A stretch of 48,680 nucleotides of DNA from Flavobacteriales bacterium (lineage in GTDB: Bacteria; Bacteroidota; Bacteroidia; Flavobacteriales; Flavobacteriaceae): contig WTJH01000010.1 of NCBI GenBank assembly GCA_011524915.1, forward strand, positions 1 to 48,680, written 5' to 3'. Position numbers and translations under genes: made by a program. Shown in pieces: positions 18,201-25,799 of this stretch. The notes below the pieces were generated by a model that saw only the letters and a program-made list of their open reading frames with translations, was not told the origin of the DNA and searched no databases. Position 1 is the first letter of the stretch. The number at the start of each line of letters is the position of its first letter.

Positions 18201-18615
18201 TTTGGAAAGAGAAAATGGCTTGGATATTCAAATAGAGGATTCCACTGTCCGATTAGAACTTGAAGATGTTGAAATTGGATTTAAGGATATCGAAGGCTGG
18301 GCCGTAGCTCAAGGCTCCGGAACCACTGTGGCTTTGGATTTAAACCTCAATGAACGTCTTATTCAGGAAGGGATTGCACGAGAGTTTATCAATCGTATTC
18401 AAAACCAAAGAAAAGACATGGGATTAGACGTCATTGATAAAATTCGTGTTAATTTTCAAAGCGACCCACAGCTCGATACAGCCGTATTTGAAAATATAAT
18501 GTATATTAAACAGGAAATTTTGGCGGAAGAAATACAGGTAAATGCCGACCTCAAGGAAGGCTTTCCATTAGAATTTGATGCCATAAATACTATTGTTGAA
18601 ATTCAAAAGTTGTAG
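15220..18615 (+). CDS. ileS: Isoleucyl-tRNA synthetase, type 2-like, with GIHH signature
   Basis: IleRS charges tRNA-Ile. At 1131 residues it has the length of the IleRS2 class. The catalytic core shows [20 protein letters not shown] (44-62), the [21 protein letters not shown] block, a CP1 editing domain with [13 protein letters not shown], a DVWFDSG motif and KMSKR at 681-685. The class I HxGH signature is replaced by Gly55-Ile56-His57-His58. Reported IleRS2 enzymes with this GxHH arrangement keep activity and resist mupirocin strongly. The dksA-like gene follows by two bases. No second ileS is in the window, so this is probably the housekeeping copy. Confidence 0.96.
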   Translation: [1131 protein letters not shown]

Positions 18616-18617
18616 CC

Positions 18618-19001
18618 ATGAGTAGCGAAACCAAAAACCGATATTCAGATGCCGACTTGGAGGAATTCCGAGTGCTTATCGAAGACAAGATTCAGAAAGC
18701 CAAAGCCGATTTAGAGCTGCTAAAAAGTGCTTATATGAACGACGGGAATAATGGGACCGATGACACAGCCCCAACCTTTAAGGCCTTTGAAGAAGGATCA
18801 GAAACCATGTCTAAAGAAGCCAATACTCAACTGGCCTTACGTCAGGAGAAATTTATTCGCGATCTTAAAAATGCCTTGGTTCGAATCGAAAATAAGACCT
18901 ATGGAGTTTGCCGGGTTACGGGGAAGTTGATTAACAAAAAACGCCTTTTTTTAGTTCCTCACGCCACACTGAGTATAGAGGCAAAAAATATGCAGAAATA
19001 G
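18618..19001 (+). CDS. TraR/DksA-family protein with degenerate zinc finger
   Basis: The 127-residue protein has the coiled-coil plus C-terminal finger layout of DksA-like RNA-polymerase secondary-channel factors. The GTDDTAP segment sits near the coiled-coil tip. The finger block YGVCRVTGKLINKKRLFLVPHATLSIEA keeps only Cys98. The second cysteine of the first pair is Thr101, and the second pair is absent. Such cysteine-poor forms occur in Bacteroidota and need no zinc to keep the fold. It starts two bases after ileS. A role in transcription control is inferred from family only. Confidence 0.85.
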   Translation: MSSETKNRYSDADLEEFRVLIEDKIQKAKADLELLKSAYMNDGNNGTDDTAPTFKAFEEGSETMSKEANTQLALRQEKFIRDLKNALVRIENKTYGVCRVTGKLINKKRLFLVPHATLSIEAKNMQK

Positions 19002-19018
19002 TTCGAATTAGCATACTG

Positions 19019-19615
19019 TTGTGTTGTCTGAGTTTTAGTTTATGGGCACAAAATGTCCGTCAACGAACCCTAGACGTGCAAAGTTCCAACCTAAGATTGG
19101 AGGCCCCTTTTGCTGCTCAAATCAGGATTACTCCAATACTCCACCAAAACAAAATTCAATTCACCTATCAAGTCGAAGGGGAATATCAAAATCAGACTTC
19201 ATTAGCTGTAAAAAATAGCGCGGAAGAAATGATTTTAAGTGAAATTCGGCTTCCTACCTTTGTTCATCCACAAGATAAGCTGAGTGCCCACAAGGCCGTT
19301 GCATCCGTCATAGAGCTAAGTCTGCCCAGCAGTATCACTATAGAACTACAAGCCCATTATGCCGATTTATATCTATTGGGCCCATTAGGAAAAACTACAA
19401 TTGCTTTGGACAGTGGTCGATGTGAGCTTTCTCAGTGGGTTTCAGAAACTTTTATTCAGACCCGTGATGCAGATGTGTTTATCTCTGGGAAAGGATTGCT
19501 GGTTTCGGCTAGCAGTCGCGAGGGACAACTCCAAATAGCAGCAGAACCAGATCCGAAAAATAAGGTTATGGTCCAATCCATTAAGGGAAATATTAGTTAT
19601 CTCAGGGAGCAATAA
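19019..19615 (+). CDS. Secreted beta-rich protein of unknown function
   Basis: I do not recognise a specific family. From the TTG at 19019 the product is 198 residues and begins with CCLSFSLWAQ, the tail of a signal peptide. The frame remains open upstream, where codons from 18998 would add IVRISILL and complete a normal signal peptide with a positive n-region, but that needs an ATA start overlapping the dksA-like stop (ATAG). The mature part is beta-rich and resembles loosely the DUF4097/GIN-type putative adhesin repeats. It lies between the dksA-like gene and lspA and is probably co-transcribed with both. Confidence 0.6.
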   Translation: MCCLSFSLWAQNVRQRTLDVQSSNLRLEAPFAAQIRITPILHQNKIQFTYQVEGEYQNQTSLAVKNSAEEMILSEIRLPTFVHPQDKLSAHKAVASVIELSLPSSITIELQAHYADLYLLGPLGKTTIALDSGRCELSQWVSETFIQTRDADVFISGKGLLVSASSREGQLQIAAEPDPKNKVMVQSIKGNISYLREQ

Positions 19616-19651
19616 ATGTGTATTTTTAACCCCTAAATCAGACGCATCACT

Positions 19652-20302
19652 GTGTTTAAACAAGACCTTAATCTCCGCCAAATCCTTTGGATCTTTATCG
19701 CCGTTTTGGCCATTGATCAGATCCTTAAGATCTATATCAAACTCAATTACCCCCTGACACTTTTCGGTACAGATGCCATCATTGATTGGGGATTTTTTAA
19801 ATTGATGTTTGTCGAAAATAAGGGTATGGCTATGGGAACCAAGATCAGTGATTTTCTTCCATTTTTAAGCGAGAATCAAGGCAAATTTTTGTTGACCTTT
19901 TTTCGTGTCATTGCCATTGGCGCTTTGGGATATTGGTTGTTTTCTACCCTTAAAACTTCGAGCCCTAGGGGGTTGCGTTTGGGACTAACCCTAATTTTTG
20001 CTGGGGCAGTAGGCAACCTAGTCGACTCTATTTTTTATGGTCAACTGTTTTCTCATAGCTATAAACAAGTGGCAGAACTACTTCCGACTGAAGGGGGCTA
20101 TGCACCGCTCTTTTTTGGTCATGTAGTAGATATGTTTCAATTTCCGTTAGTCCGCTGGGTTTGGCCCGAATGGATGCCCGTGGTAGGGGGCCAGCCCTAT
20201 TTATTTTTTCAATACATCTTTAATGTAGCTGATGCCTCCATTAGTATTGGGGTCGGTGTATTGCTGTGGTTTAACAAAGAAATTTTTGCTAAACCCGACT
20301 AA
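19652..20302 (+). CDS. lspA: Lipoprotein signal peptidase (signal peptidase II)
   Basis: LspA cleaves the signal peptide of prolipoproteins in the inner membrane. The 216-residue protein has four membrane segments, the VENKGMAMG block (54-62), and the two catalytic-aspartate motifs GNLVDS (Asp125) and NVADASIS (Asp194). It carries a long periplasmic insertion around residues 130-180 containing GHVVDMFQFPL, usual for Bacteroidota versions. The start is GTG at 19652. Its last 14 bases overlap the convergent cyclo-ligase gene. Several lipoproteins in the window are potential substrates. Confidence 0.92.
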   Translation: MFKQDLNLRQILWIFIAVLAIDQILKIYIKLNYPLTLFGTDAIIDWGFFKLMFVENKGMAMGTKISDFLPFLSENQGKFLLTFFRVIAIGALGYWLFSTLKTSSPRGLRLGLTLIFAGAVGNLVDSIFYGQLFSHSYKQVAELLPTEGGYAPLFFGHVVDMFQFPLVRWVWPEWMPVVGGQPYLFFQYIFNVADASISIGVGVLLWFNKEIFAKPD

Positions 20303-20864
20303 AAGCCCATACTTTTTGGGGTGTTACAGCATAATCCAAGGGAATATCGGATGGCTCAACGGGGCTAATTTGTGGTAATGGATCGAAAAAACTTAGCCCA
20401 ATCCGAAGGACGTCTTTTCGACATTGGTTTAAAAACCGATCATAATAGCCCCCTCCATAGCCCACTCGATTGCCTTGATGGTCGCAGCCGAGAAGGGGAA
20501 CAAAAACAACATCAATTTGATCTGGTTGTATAGCAATACCCCCAGTAGGTTCTGGAATTCCCCAAGGATGAATTTTGATTTTCGTCTGATCTGTTAACAA
20601 AAAGTGCTGCAGTTGGTTGGGACCACTTATCTTAGGACAAACAATACTTTTGTCCTTTCCTTGAAGTAGTGTGAGTAGGGGCTCTGTATCTACTTCTTTT
20701 TTTTGAGGGATGCTTAAAAACAAATGGAATATATCCGCATTCCAAAGGGGCATAGCAGTCACCTGATTGGCGATATCCAAGCTCCATTGCTCTATTTGAG
20801 CGGCATTCAGGGAGTTGCGTTGCTCCAAAAAATAAGTTCTTGCGGCAGCTTTGCTGTAGTGCAT
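20289..20864 (-). CDS. 5-formyltetrahydrofolate cyclo-ligase
   Basis: This enzyme converts 5-formyl-THF to 5,10-methenyl-THF with ATP. From the ATG at 20864 the product is 191 residues, a normal length. The conserved end block GNRVGYGGGYYDRFL and the VVFVPLLGCD segment are present. The N-terminus MHYSKAAARTYFLEQRNSL fits the family. The frame can extend to 20933, but the added residues overlap uvrC and its promoter region and look unrelated. It is convergent with lspA (14-base overlap) and divergent from uvrC. Confidence 0.9.
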   Translation of the reverse strand: MHYSKAAARTYFLEQRNSLNAAQIEQWSLDIANQVTAMPLWNADIFHLFLSIPQKKEVDTEPLLTLLQGKDKSIVCPKISGPNQLQHFLLTDQTKIKIHPWGIPEPTGGIAIQPDQIDVVFVPLLGCDHQGNRVGYGGGYYDRFLNQCRKDVLRIGLSFFDPLPQISPVEPSDIPLDYAVTPQKVWAFSRV

Positions 20865-20894
20865 AAGCAGATTTTTAACACAAATAAAATGAAT

Positions 20895-20902
20895 TAACTT
20901 CG
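20895..20902 (+). promoter_or_regulatory. Possible -7 element TAACTTCG just before uvrC
   Basis: TAACTTCG has one mismatch to TAnnTTTG and ends four bases before the uvrC GTG at 20907, the same spacing as the panD element. This would give a leaderless mRNA. Confidence 0.35.
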
Positions 20903-20906
20903 TTGT

Positions 20907-22703
20907 GTGAAATCGGCGGCTATAGACATTCAACTGAAAACCCTACCCGACTCTGCAGGAGTCTATCAGTACTACGATAAACAAAACCGTCTCCTTTATG
21001 TAGGGAAAGCCAAAAATTTAAAAAAAAGGGTCAGTTCTTATTTTACTAAGACTCATGATAACAATCGAACCCGAGTTTTGGTCAAACATATCGATCGTAT
21101 TGAGCATATAGTAGTCCCCACAGAAATGGATGCTCTTTTATTGGAAAACAGTCTGATAAAAAAGCATCAGCCCCGCTACAATGTTATGCTCAAGGACGAT
21201 AAAACCTACCCTTGGATTTGTATCAAAAAGGAGCCTTTTCCCCGAGTATTTCCTACTCGAAAAGTGATTAAAGACGGCTCGGAATATTTCGGCCCATATA
21301 CCAATTTTAAGACGATAAGAACCTTATTGGACCTCATCAAAAGTTTGTATCCCTTACGAACCTGTTCTTATGATCTCAGCGCAGCTAAAATTGATTCAGG
21401 GAAGTATAAGGTTTGTTTAGAATATCATTTAGGCAACTGTTTAGGGCCTTGCGAATCCAAAATGGAAGCGGCTCTCTACGACGACAACATTAAGGCCATA
21501 CGCGCCATTATCAAGGGAAACTTCAAACATTCGTTGAGCCAGTTTAAGGTGCAAATGAAGACTCACGCTGCAGCCATGGAATTTGAAGAGGCACAGCGGA
21601 TCAAAGAAAAAATTGAGGTTTTGGAAAATTATCAAGCCAAATCAACGGTTGTACACCCCAACATCAGCGAGGTGGATGTTTTTTCAATTGTCTCCGACGA
21701 GTCCTATGGATATATCAATTTTTTACAACTTTCGTATGGGTCGATCATCCGTTCGCATACCATGGAGATCAAAAAGAAAATGGAAGAAACGGATGCCGAT
21801 CTCTTGGCTTTAGCAATCATTGAAATACGGCAACGCTTCCATTCGCAGTCCCCAGAGGTATATGTGCCCTTTCCATTGGAATTAGGCGACGATATTAAGA
21901 TTACCGTCCCTAAACTTGGAGACAAAAAAAGTTTAATTGAGCTTTCTAAACGCAATGCAAAATACTTCCGGATGGAGCGATTTAAGCAGATGAAAATTGT
22001 GGATCCCGACCGGCACGTAAAGCGTTTAATGAGTCAAATGAAATCAGATTTAAGACTTTCAGCCGAACCCGTTCATATCGAATGTTTCGATAATTCCAAT
22101 ATACAAGGGACCAATCCTGTAGCCGCATGTGTGGTTTTTAAAAATGGAAAACCCTCTAAAAAGGACTATCGTCATTTCAATATCAAAACCGTGGAAGGGC
22201 CCGACGATTTTGCTTCTATGGAAGAGGTGGTTTATCGGCGGTATAAAAGGCTTGTGGAGGAAGGAGAGCCTCTGCCTCAACTCATCATTATTGACGGGGG
22301 GAAAGGACAGCTTTCGTCCGCCCTAAAAAGTTTAGATCTTTTGGGACTTCGGGGAACCATTGCCATTGTGGGGATTGCCAAACGCCTAGAAGAGATTTTT
22401 TTTCCGGGAGATTCGATTCCTTTATACTTAGATAAAAAGTCTGAAACGCTAAAAGTGATTCAACATCTACGGAATGAAGCCCACCGTTTTGGAATTACTT
22501 TTCACCGGCAAAAGCGTAGTAAAAACGCTTGGAATTCTGCTTTAGACAACATCCCTGGAGTAGGTCCCAAAACAGCAACGCTATTGATCCGAAAATTCAA
22601 ATCTTTTAAGCGGATTAAAGCAGCGAGCGAGGTAGAATTGATCGAAACATTAGGACCTAATAAAGGGAAACTTCTGTTCCAAGAACTTCAAAAATTAAGC
22701 TAA
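20907..22703 (+). CDS. uvrC: Excinuclease ABC subunit UvrC
   Basis: UvrC makes both incisions in nucleotide excision repair with UvrAB. The 598-residue protein has the N-terminal GIY-YIG nuclease domain (GVYQYYDKQNRLLYVGKAKNLKKR, 18-41) and a UVR coiled motif near 205-240 (EFEEAQRIKEKIEVLENYQ). An RNase H-like nuclease domain follows (ECFDNSNIQGTNPVA, LIIIDGGKGQL), then a C-terminal helix-hairpin-helix pair (NIPGVGPKTATLLI). The start is GTG. All functional domains are present. Confidence 0.96.
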   Translation: MKSAAIDIQLKTLPDSAGVYQYYDKQNRLLYVGKAKNLKKRVSSYFTKTHDNNRTRVLVKHIDRIEHIVVPTEMDALLLENSLIKKHQPRYNVMLKDDKTYPWICIKKEPFPRVFPTRKVIKDGSEYFGPYTNFKTIRTLLDLIKSLYPLRTCSYDLSAAKIDSGKYKVCLEYHLGNCLGPCESKMEAALYDDNIKAIRAIIKGNFKHSLSQFKVQMKTHAAAMEFEEAQRIKEKIEVLENYQAKSTVVHPNISEVDVFSIVSDESYGYINFLQLSYGSIIRSHTMEIKKKMEETDADLLALAIIEIRQRFHSQSPEVYVPFPLELGDDIKITVPKLGDKKSLIELSKRNAKYFRMERFKQMKIVDPDRHVKRLMSQMKSDLRLSAEPVHIECFDNSNIQGTNPVAACVVFKNGKPSKKDYRHFNIKTVEGPDDFASMEEVVYRRYKRLVEEGEPLPQLIIIDGGKGQLSSALKSLDLLGLRGTIAIVGIAKRLEEIFFPGDSIPLYLDKKSETLKVIQHLRNEAHRFGITFHRQKRSKNAWNSALDNIPGVGPKTATLLIRKFKSFKRIKAASEVELIETLGPNKGKLLFQELQKLS

Positions 22704-22738
22704 AATACGTATCTTAGAAGGACTTAACCCTGCCCCAA

Positions 22739-24940
22739 ATGCGGTTCAGCCTTTTTATTGTATGCTGTCTTACGATTCCTTTGCTCCAAGCTCAAGCGCC
22801 TGAAGAAAAAAGACGTATCGGTTTAGTGCTCAGTGGTGGAGGGGCCAAAGGCTTGGCACATATCGGGGTTCTCAAGGCTTTGGAAGAAGCCCAAATTGCT
22901 GTTGATTATATCGCGGGGTCTAGTATGGGAGCTATTATTGGAGGGCTTTATGCAACCGGCTATTCGGCCCATCAATTGGATTCGATCTTTAGGGAAGTAA
23001 ATTTTTCTGAATTATTTAATGAGTCCTTTTCGCGTCAACAATTGGATTTTGATGAAAAAGATAAGCGCGACCGCTATGCAGTACGGTTCAATTTTGACAA
23101 TAATAAATGGACAGCACCTTCCGCTTTTGCCAGTGGGAGAGCGTTTCATCATTTATTGCATAAATGGCTTCAAGGATATACAAAACCTCTAGATTTCGAG
23201 AAACTTCCCATACCTTTTGTTTGTGCAGCTACAGATTTGGAAACCGGGGAAACACATTATTTAGAAGCTGGGAGTTTACCCTTAGCCATCAATGCCTCAG
23301 CAGCACTGCCGACCCTCTTCCAACCCGTGTCTTTCCAAGGACATTGGCTGATGGACGGGGGTGTTTCCGATAATTACCCCATTGATATTCTAAAAGCGAA
23401 AGGAGTCGACTACATTATTGGAGTCGATGTACAAGAGGATTTAAATCCACGCGAACAACTGCAAACAGTCCCCCAGATTTTACTTCAGATCGCCAATTTT
23501 AGCGAAGTAGCTACTCGATCCGAAAAAATTGAAAAAACAGACTGTTATATCAAACTTCCCTTAGAGGATTTTGGCTTATTATCTTTTGCTCATGGAGCAG
23601 AAATTATAGCCGAGGGCTATACCCATGGCAAAAAAATAATCGCTGAACTAGACATCAAGCACAAAAAATTCACCCCTCAAAAGCGAATTCTAAAGGACCA
23701 TTTGATCCAGATCGATCGGATTCGAGTTGATGGGCTCCAACAGCACAGTCTGCAATGGGTTTTGGGGAAAATACGTTTACAAACTCCGGGAGTCTTCTCA
23801 CAGCAACAATGGCAGCAGGGAATCGATCGACTCAGTGCAACACAGCAGTTTCGGTATCTCAAATACTTTTGGAATCCTGATCCCACAAAAAATGAAATGA
23901 TTGTGCAGTTAGAAGAGCGGAAAAAACCATCGGAGTTTAAACTGGGGCTGCACTATGATCCGCTGTATGCGAGTGCTGCCTTAGTAAACTTGAATTACAG
24001 ACACCTTTTATTTTCCAATGATAGTTTCTCTTTCGATATGATTTTGGGGGATCAGCCCCGTTATAATTGCTCCTATTCGATTCGAAGCGGCTATTCTTGG
24101 AGTTTTGATTTTTTTTCTTCTTTGCATCGTTTCGAAACTCAGGTAGATCAGTGGCAACAATTTTTCCCCAAGGAGCAGGCAAACTTACCGGAAGGGACTT
24201 TTGACCTGCGGTTTACGGATTTTAGTCATGGTTTTCGCATGCAACGTATTTTAGGGGAATGGATGCAATTTCGTTTGGGTGCTGCTTATAAAGACATACG
24301 ATACAACACTCGAGCAGGGGTTGCCTTGAATAGTAAATCTAAACGATTAGCGCATCAAAAATTCGTCAACGCTTTTGCCCAGATCAAAATTGATAAACGA
24401 GACGACGCCTACTTTCCTTCCAAGGGTGTTTGGTTCGAAACCCAGATGGATCAGTATTACAGTAAGAGCGCCTCTGCTCCAGACTTTTTAGCAACCATAA
24501 AAACACGAATTCAGACCAACCTACCTCTTTTACCTCAATGGGTTTTGCAAACGGAGCTTTCGGGGGGGATCAGTTATGGAGACACCCAAAGATTGGGCTT
24601 TCCTTTTATTGGAGGGGGCTATGGGAGTGTCTTTGTAAACAATAGTTTTTCTTTTTTAGGGTTTCGCCCTTGGGAGCTGTATGGAGACAGTTTTGTTAAA
24701 ATATTTGGGCAATTGGATTATACTTTTTCTAAAAAACACCATCTCAATTTGAGTTATACAGAAGGCTTGGTTGATACGGAAATTTTTGACACCCAAAAGA
24801 ATATTACAGCAGAGTCATTTCAAAGTTTGGCTTTGGGGTATGGCTATGAAAGTCTATTGGGGCCTTGTGAAATTAAATTCGCACAAGGACAAAAACCAGG
24901 TGAAATTCGGGTGTATTTGGCATTGGGATATCGCTTTTAG
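22739..24940 (+). CDS. Patatin-like phospholipase with C-terminal beta-barrel
   Basis: After a signal peptide (about 1-20) the 733-residue protein has a patatin domain with LSGGGAKGLAHIGVL (31-45). The catalytic serine is in GSSMG (Ser62) and the catalytic aspartate in DGG (Asp206). A POTRA-like region (about 320-390) leads to a BamA/TamA-like surface-antigen barrel ending in a terminal YRF. This PlpD-type architecture places a lipase at the outer membrane. It is followed by DUF3108 and M23 envelope genes, giving an envelope-oriented cluster. The substrate lipid is inferred from family only. Confidence 0.9.
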   Translation: MRFSLFIVCCLTIPLLQAQAPEEKRRIGLVLSGGGAKGLAHIGVLKALEEAQIAVDYIAGSSMGAIIGGLYATGYSAHQLDSIFREVNFSELFNESFSRQQLDFDEKDKRDRYAVRFNFDNNKWTAPSAFASGRAFHHLLHKWLQGYTKPLDFEKLPIPFVCAATDLETGETHYLEAGSLPLAINASAALPTLFQPVSFQGHWLMDGGVSDNYPIDILKAKGVDYIIGVDVQEDLNPREQLQTVPQILLQIANFSEVATRSEKIEKTDCYIKLPLEDFGLLSFAHGAEIIAEGYTHGKKIIAELDIKHKKFTPQKRILKDHLIQIDRIRVDGLQQHSLQWVLGKIRLQTPGVFSQQQWQQGIDRLSATQQFRYLKYFWNPDPTKNEMIVQLEERKKPSEFKLGLHYDPLYASAALVNLNYRHLLFSNDSFSFDMILGDQPRYNCSYSIRSGYSWSFDFFSSLHRFETQVDQWQQFFPKEQANLPEGTFDLRFTDFSHGFRMQRILGEWMQFRLGAAYKDIRYNTRAGVALNSKSKRLAHQKFVNAFAQIKIDKRDDAYFPSKGVWFETQMDQYYSKSASAPDFLATIKTRIQTNLPLLPQWVLQTELSGGISYGDTQRLGFPFIGGGYGSVFVNNSFSFLGFRPWELYGDSFVKIFGQLDYTFSKKHHLNLSYTEGLVDTEIFDTQKNITAESFQSLALGYGYESLLGPCEIKFAQGQKPGEIRVYLALGYRF

Positions 24941-24984
24941 TCCTCAACTGCTTTATAAGCCCTGATTAAATTGTATTTTTGAAG

Positions 24985-25782
24985 ATGCAAAAACAAAGCT
25001 TAGTTGTTGGACTGATATGTACAATGCTACACTTTTGGGGTTTTGCTCAACAAGTGCCTACAGCTTCAGAGCTACCCTTCAGAGCTGGAGAATGGTTTGA
25101 GTTTCGCATTCATTACGGTTGGTTTAATGCGAGCTATGCTACACTAAAATTATCGAATGACACGCTAAACCAACAGCCTGTTTTACACGCTGCTGGCATT
25201 GGAAAGACCACGGGTCTTGCCCGCTTATTTTTCCGTGTGGATGATTATTACGATACCTACTTCGATCCGAAAACGGTTCTGCCTCGTAAGTTTTTACGTA
25301 ATATAGACGAAGGAGGGTACACCAAGAATACAGAGATCCATTTCGATCATCAGAAGGGAATTGCTCACGTCAACGACAAAAAGAAAAAGCTAGAGGAAGA
25401 TTTTGATATCCGTCCCACGACTCAAGACCTGATGTCGGCCTTTTACTATCTAAGAACATTTTATCCTCAAGAGGGCTTAGCTGTTGGCGAGAGCTATGCT
25501 TTGGATATGTTTTTTGATAAAGAGAACTATGTATTTAAGTTGAAATTTTTGGGAACCGAGTCCCTTCGAACCAAATTTGGATTGGTTTCTTGTCTAAAAT
25601 TTCGTCCGATTGTTCAAGCCGGACGAGTGTTTCGAGAGGAAGAGAGTGTTACTCTTTGGGTTTCGAACGACCAGAACAGAATTCCGATTCGTCTGCAAGC
25701 CGACTTAGCGGTAGGATCCATCAAAGCCGACTTGAATAACTTTTCCTATTTAAAATATCCTTTTCAGCTTCAAATCGAATAA
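24985..25782 (+). CDS. DUF3108 domain-containing exported protein
   Basis: From the ATG at 24985 the product is 265 residues, with a signal peptide (about 1-22, ending GFAQ). The beta-rich body matches DUF3108: PFRAGEWFEFRIHYGWFNASYATL near the mature N-terminus, and YYDTYFDPKTVLPRKFLRN further on. Its function is unknown. A TTG two codons upstream (24979) is a possible alternative start. It lies between the patatin-like protein and the M23 peptidase with short gaps, which suggests an envelope role. Confidence 0.8.
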   Translation: MQKQSLVVGLICTMLHFWGFAQQVPTASELPFRAGEWFEFRIHYGWFNASYATLKLSNDTLNQQPVLHAAGIGKTTGLARLFFRVDDYYDTYFDPKTVLPRKFLRNIDEGGYTKNTEIHFDHQKGIAHVNDKKKKLEEDFDIRPTTQDLMSAFYYLRTFYPQEGLAVGESYALDMFFDKENYVFKLKFLGTESLRTKFGLVSCLKFRPIVQAGRVFREEESVTLWVSNDQNRIPIRLQADLAVGSIKADLNNFSYLKYPFQLQIE

Positions 25783-25799
25783 TAAATTCCTACAATTTC

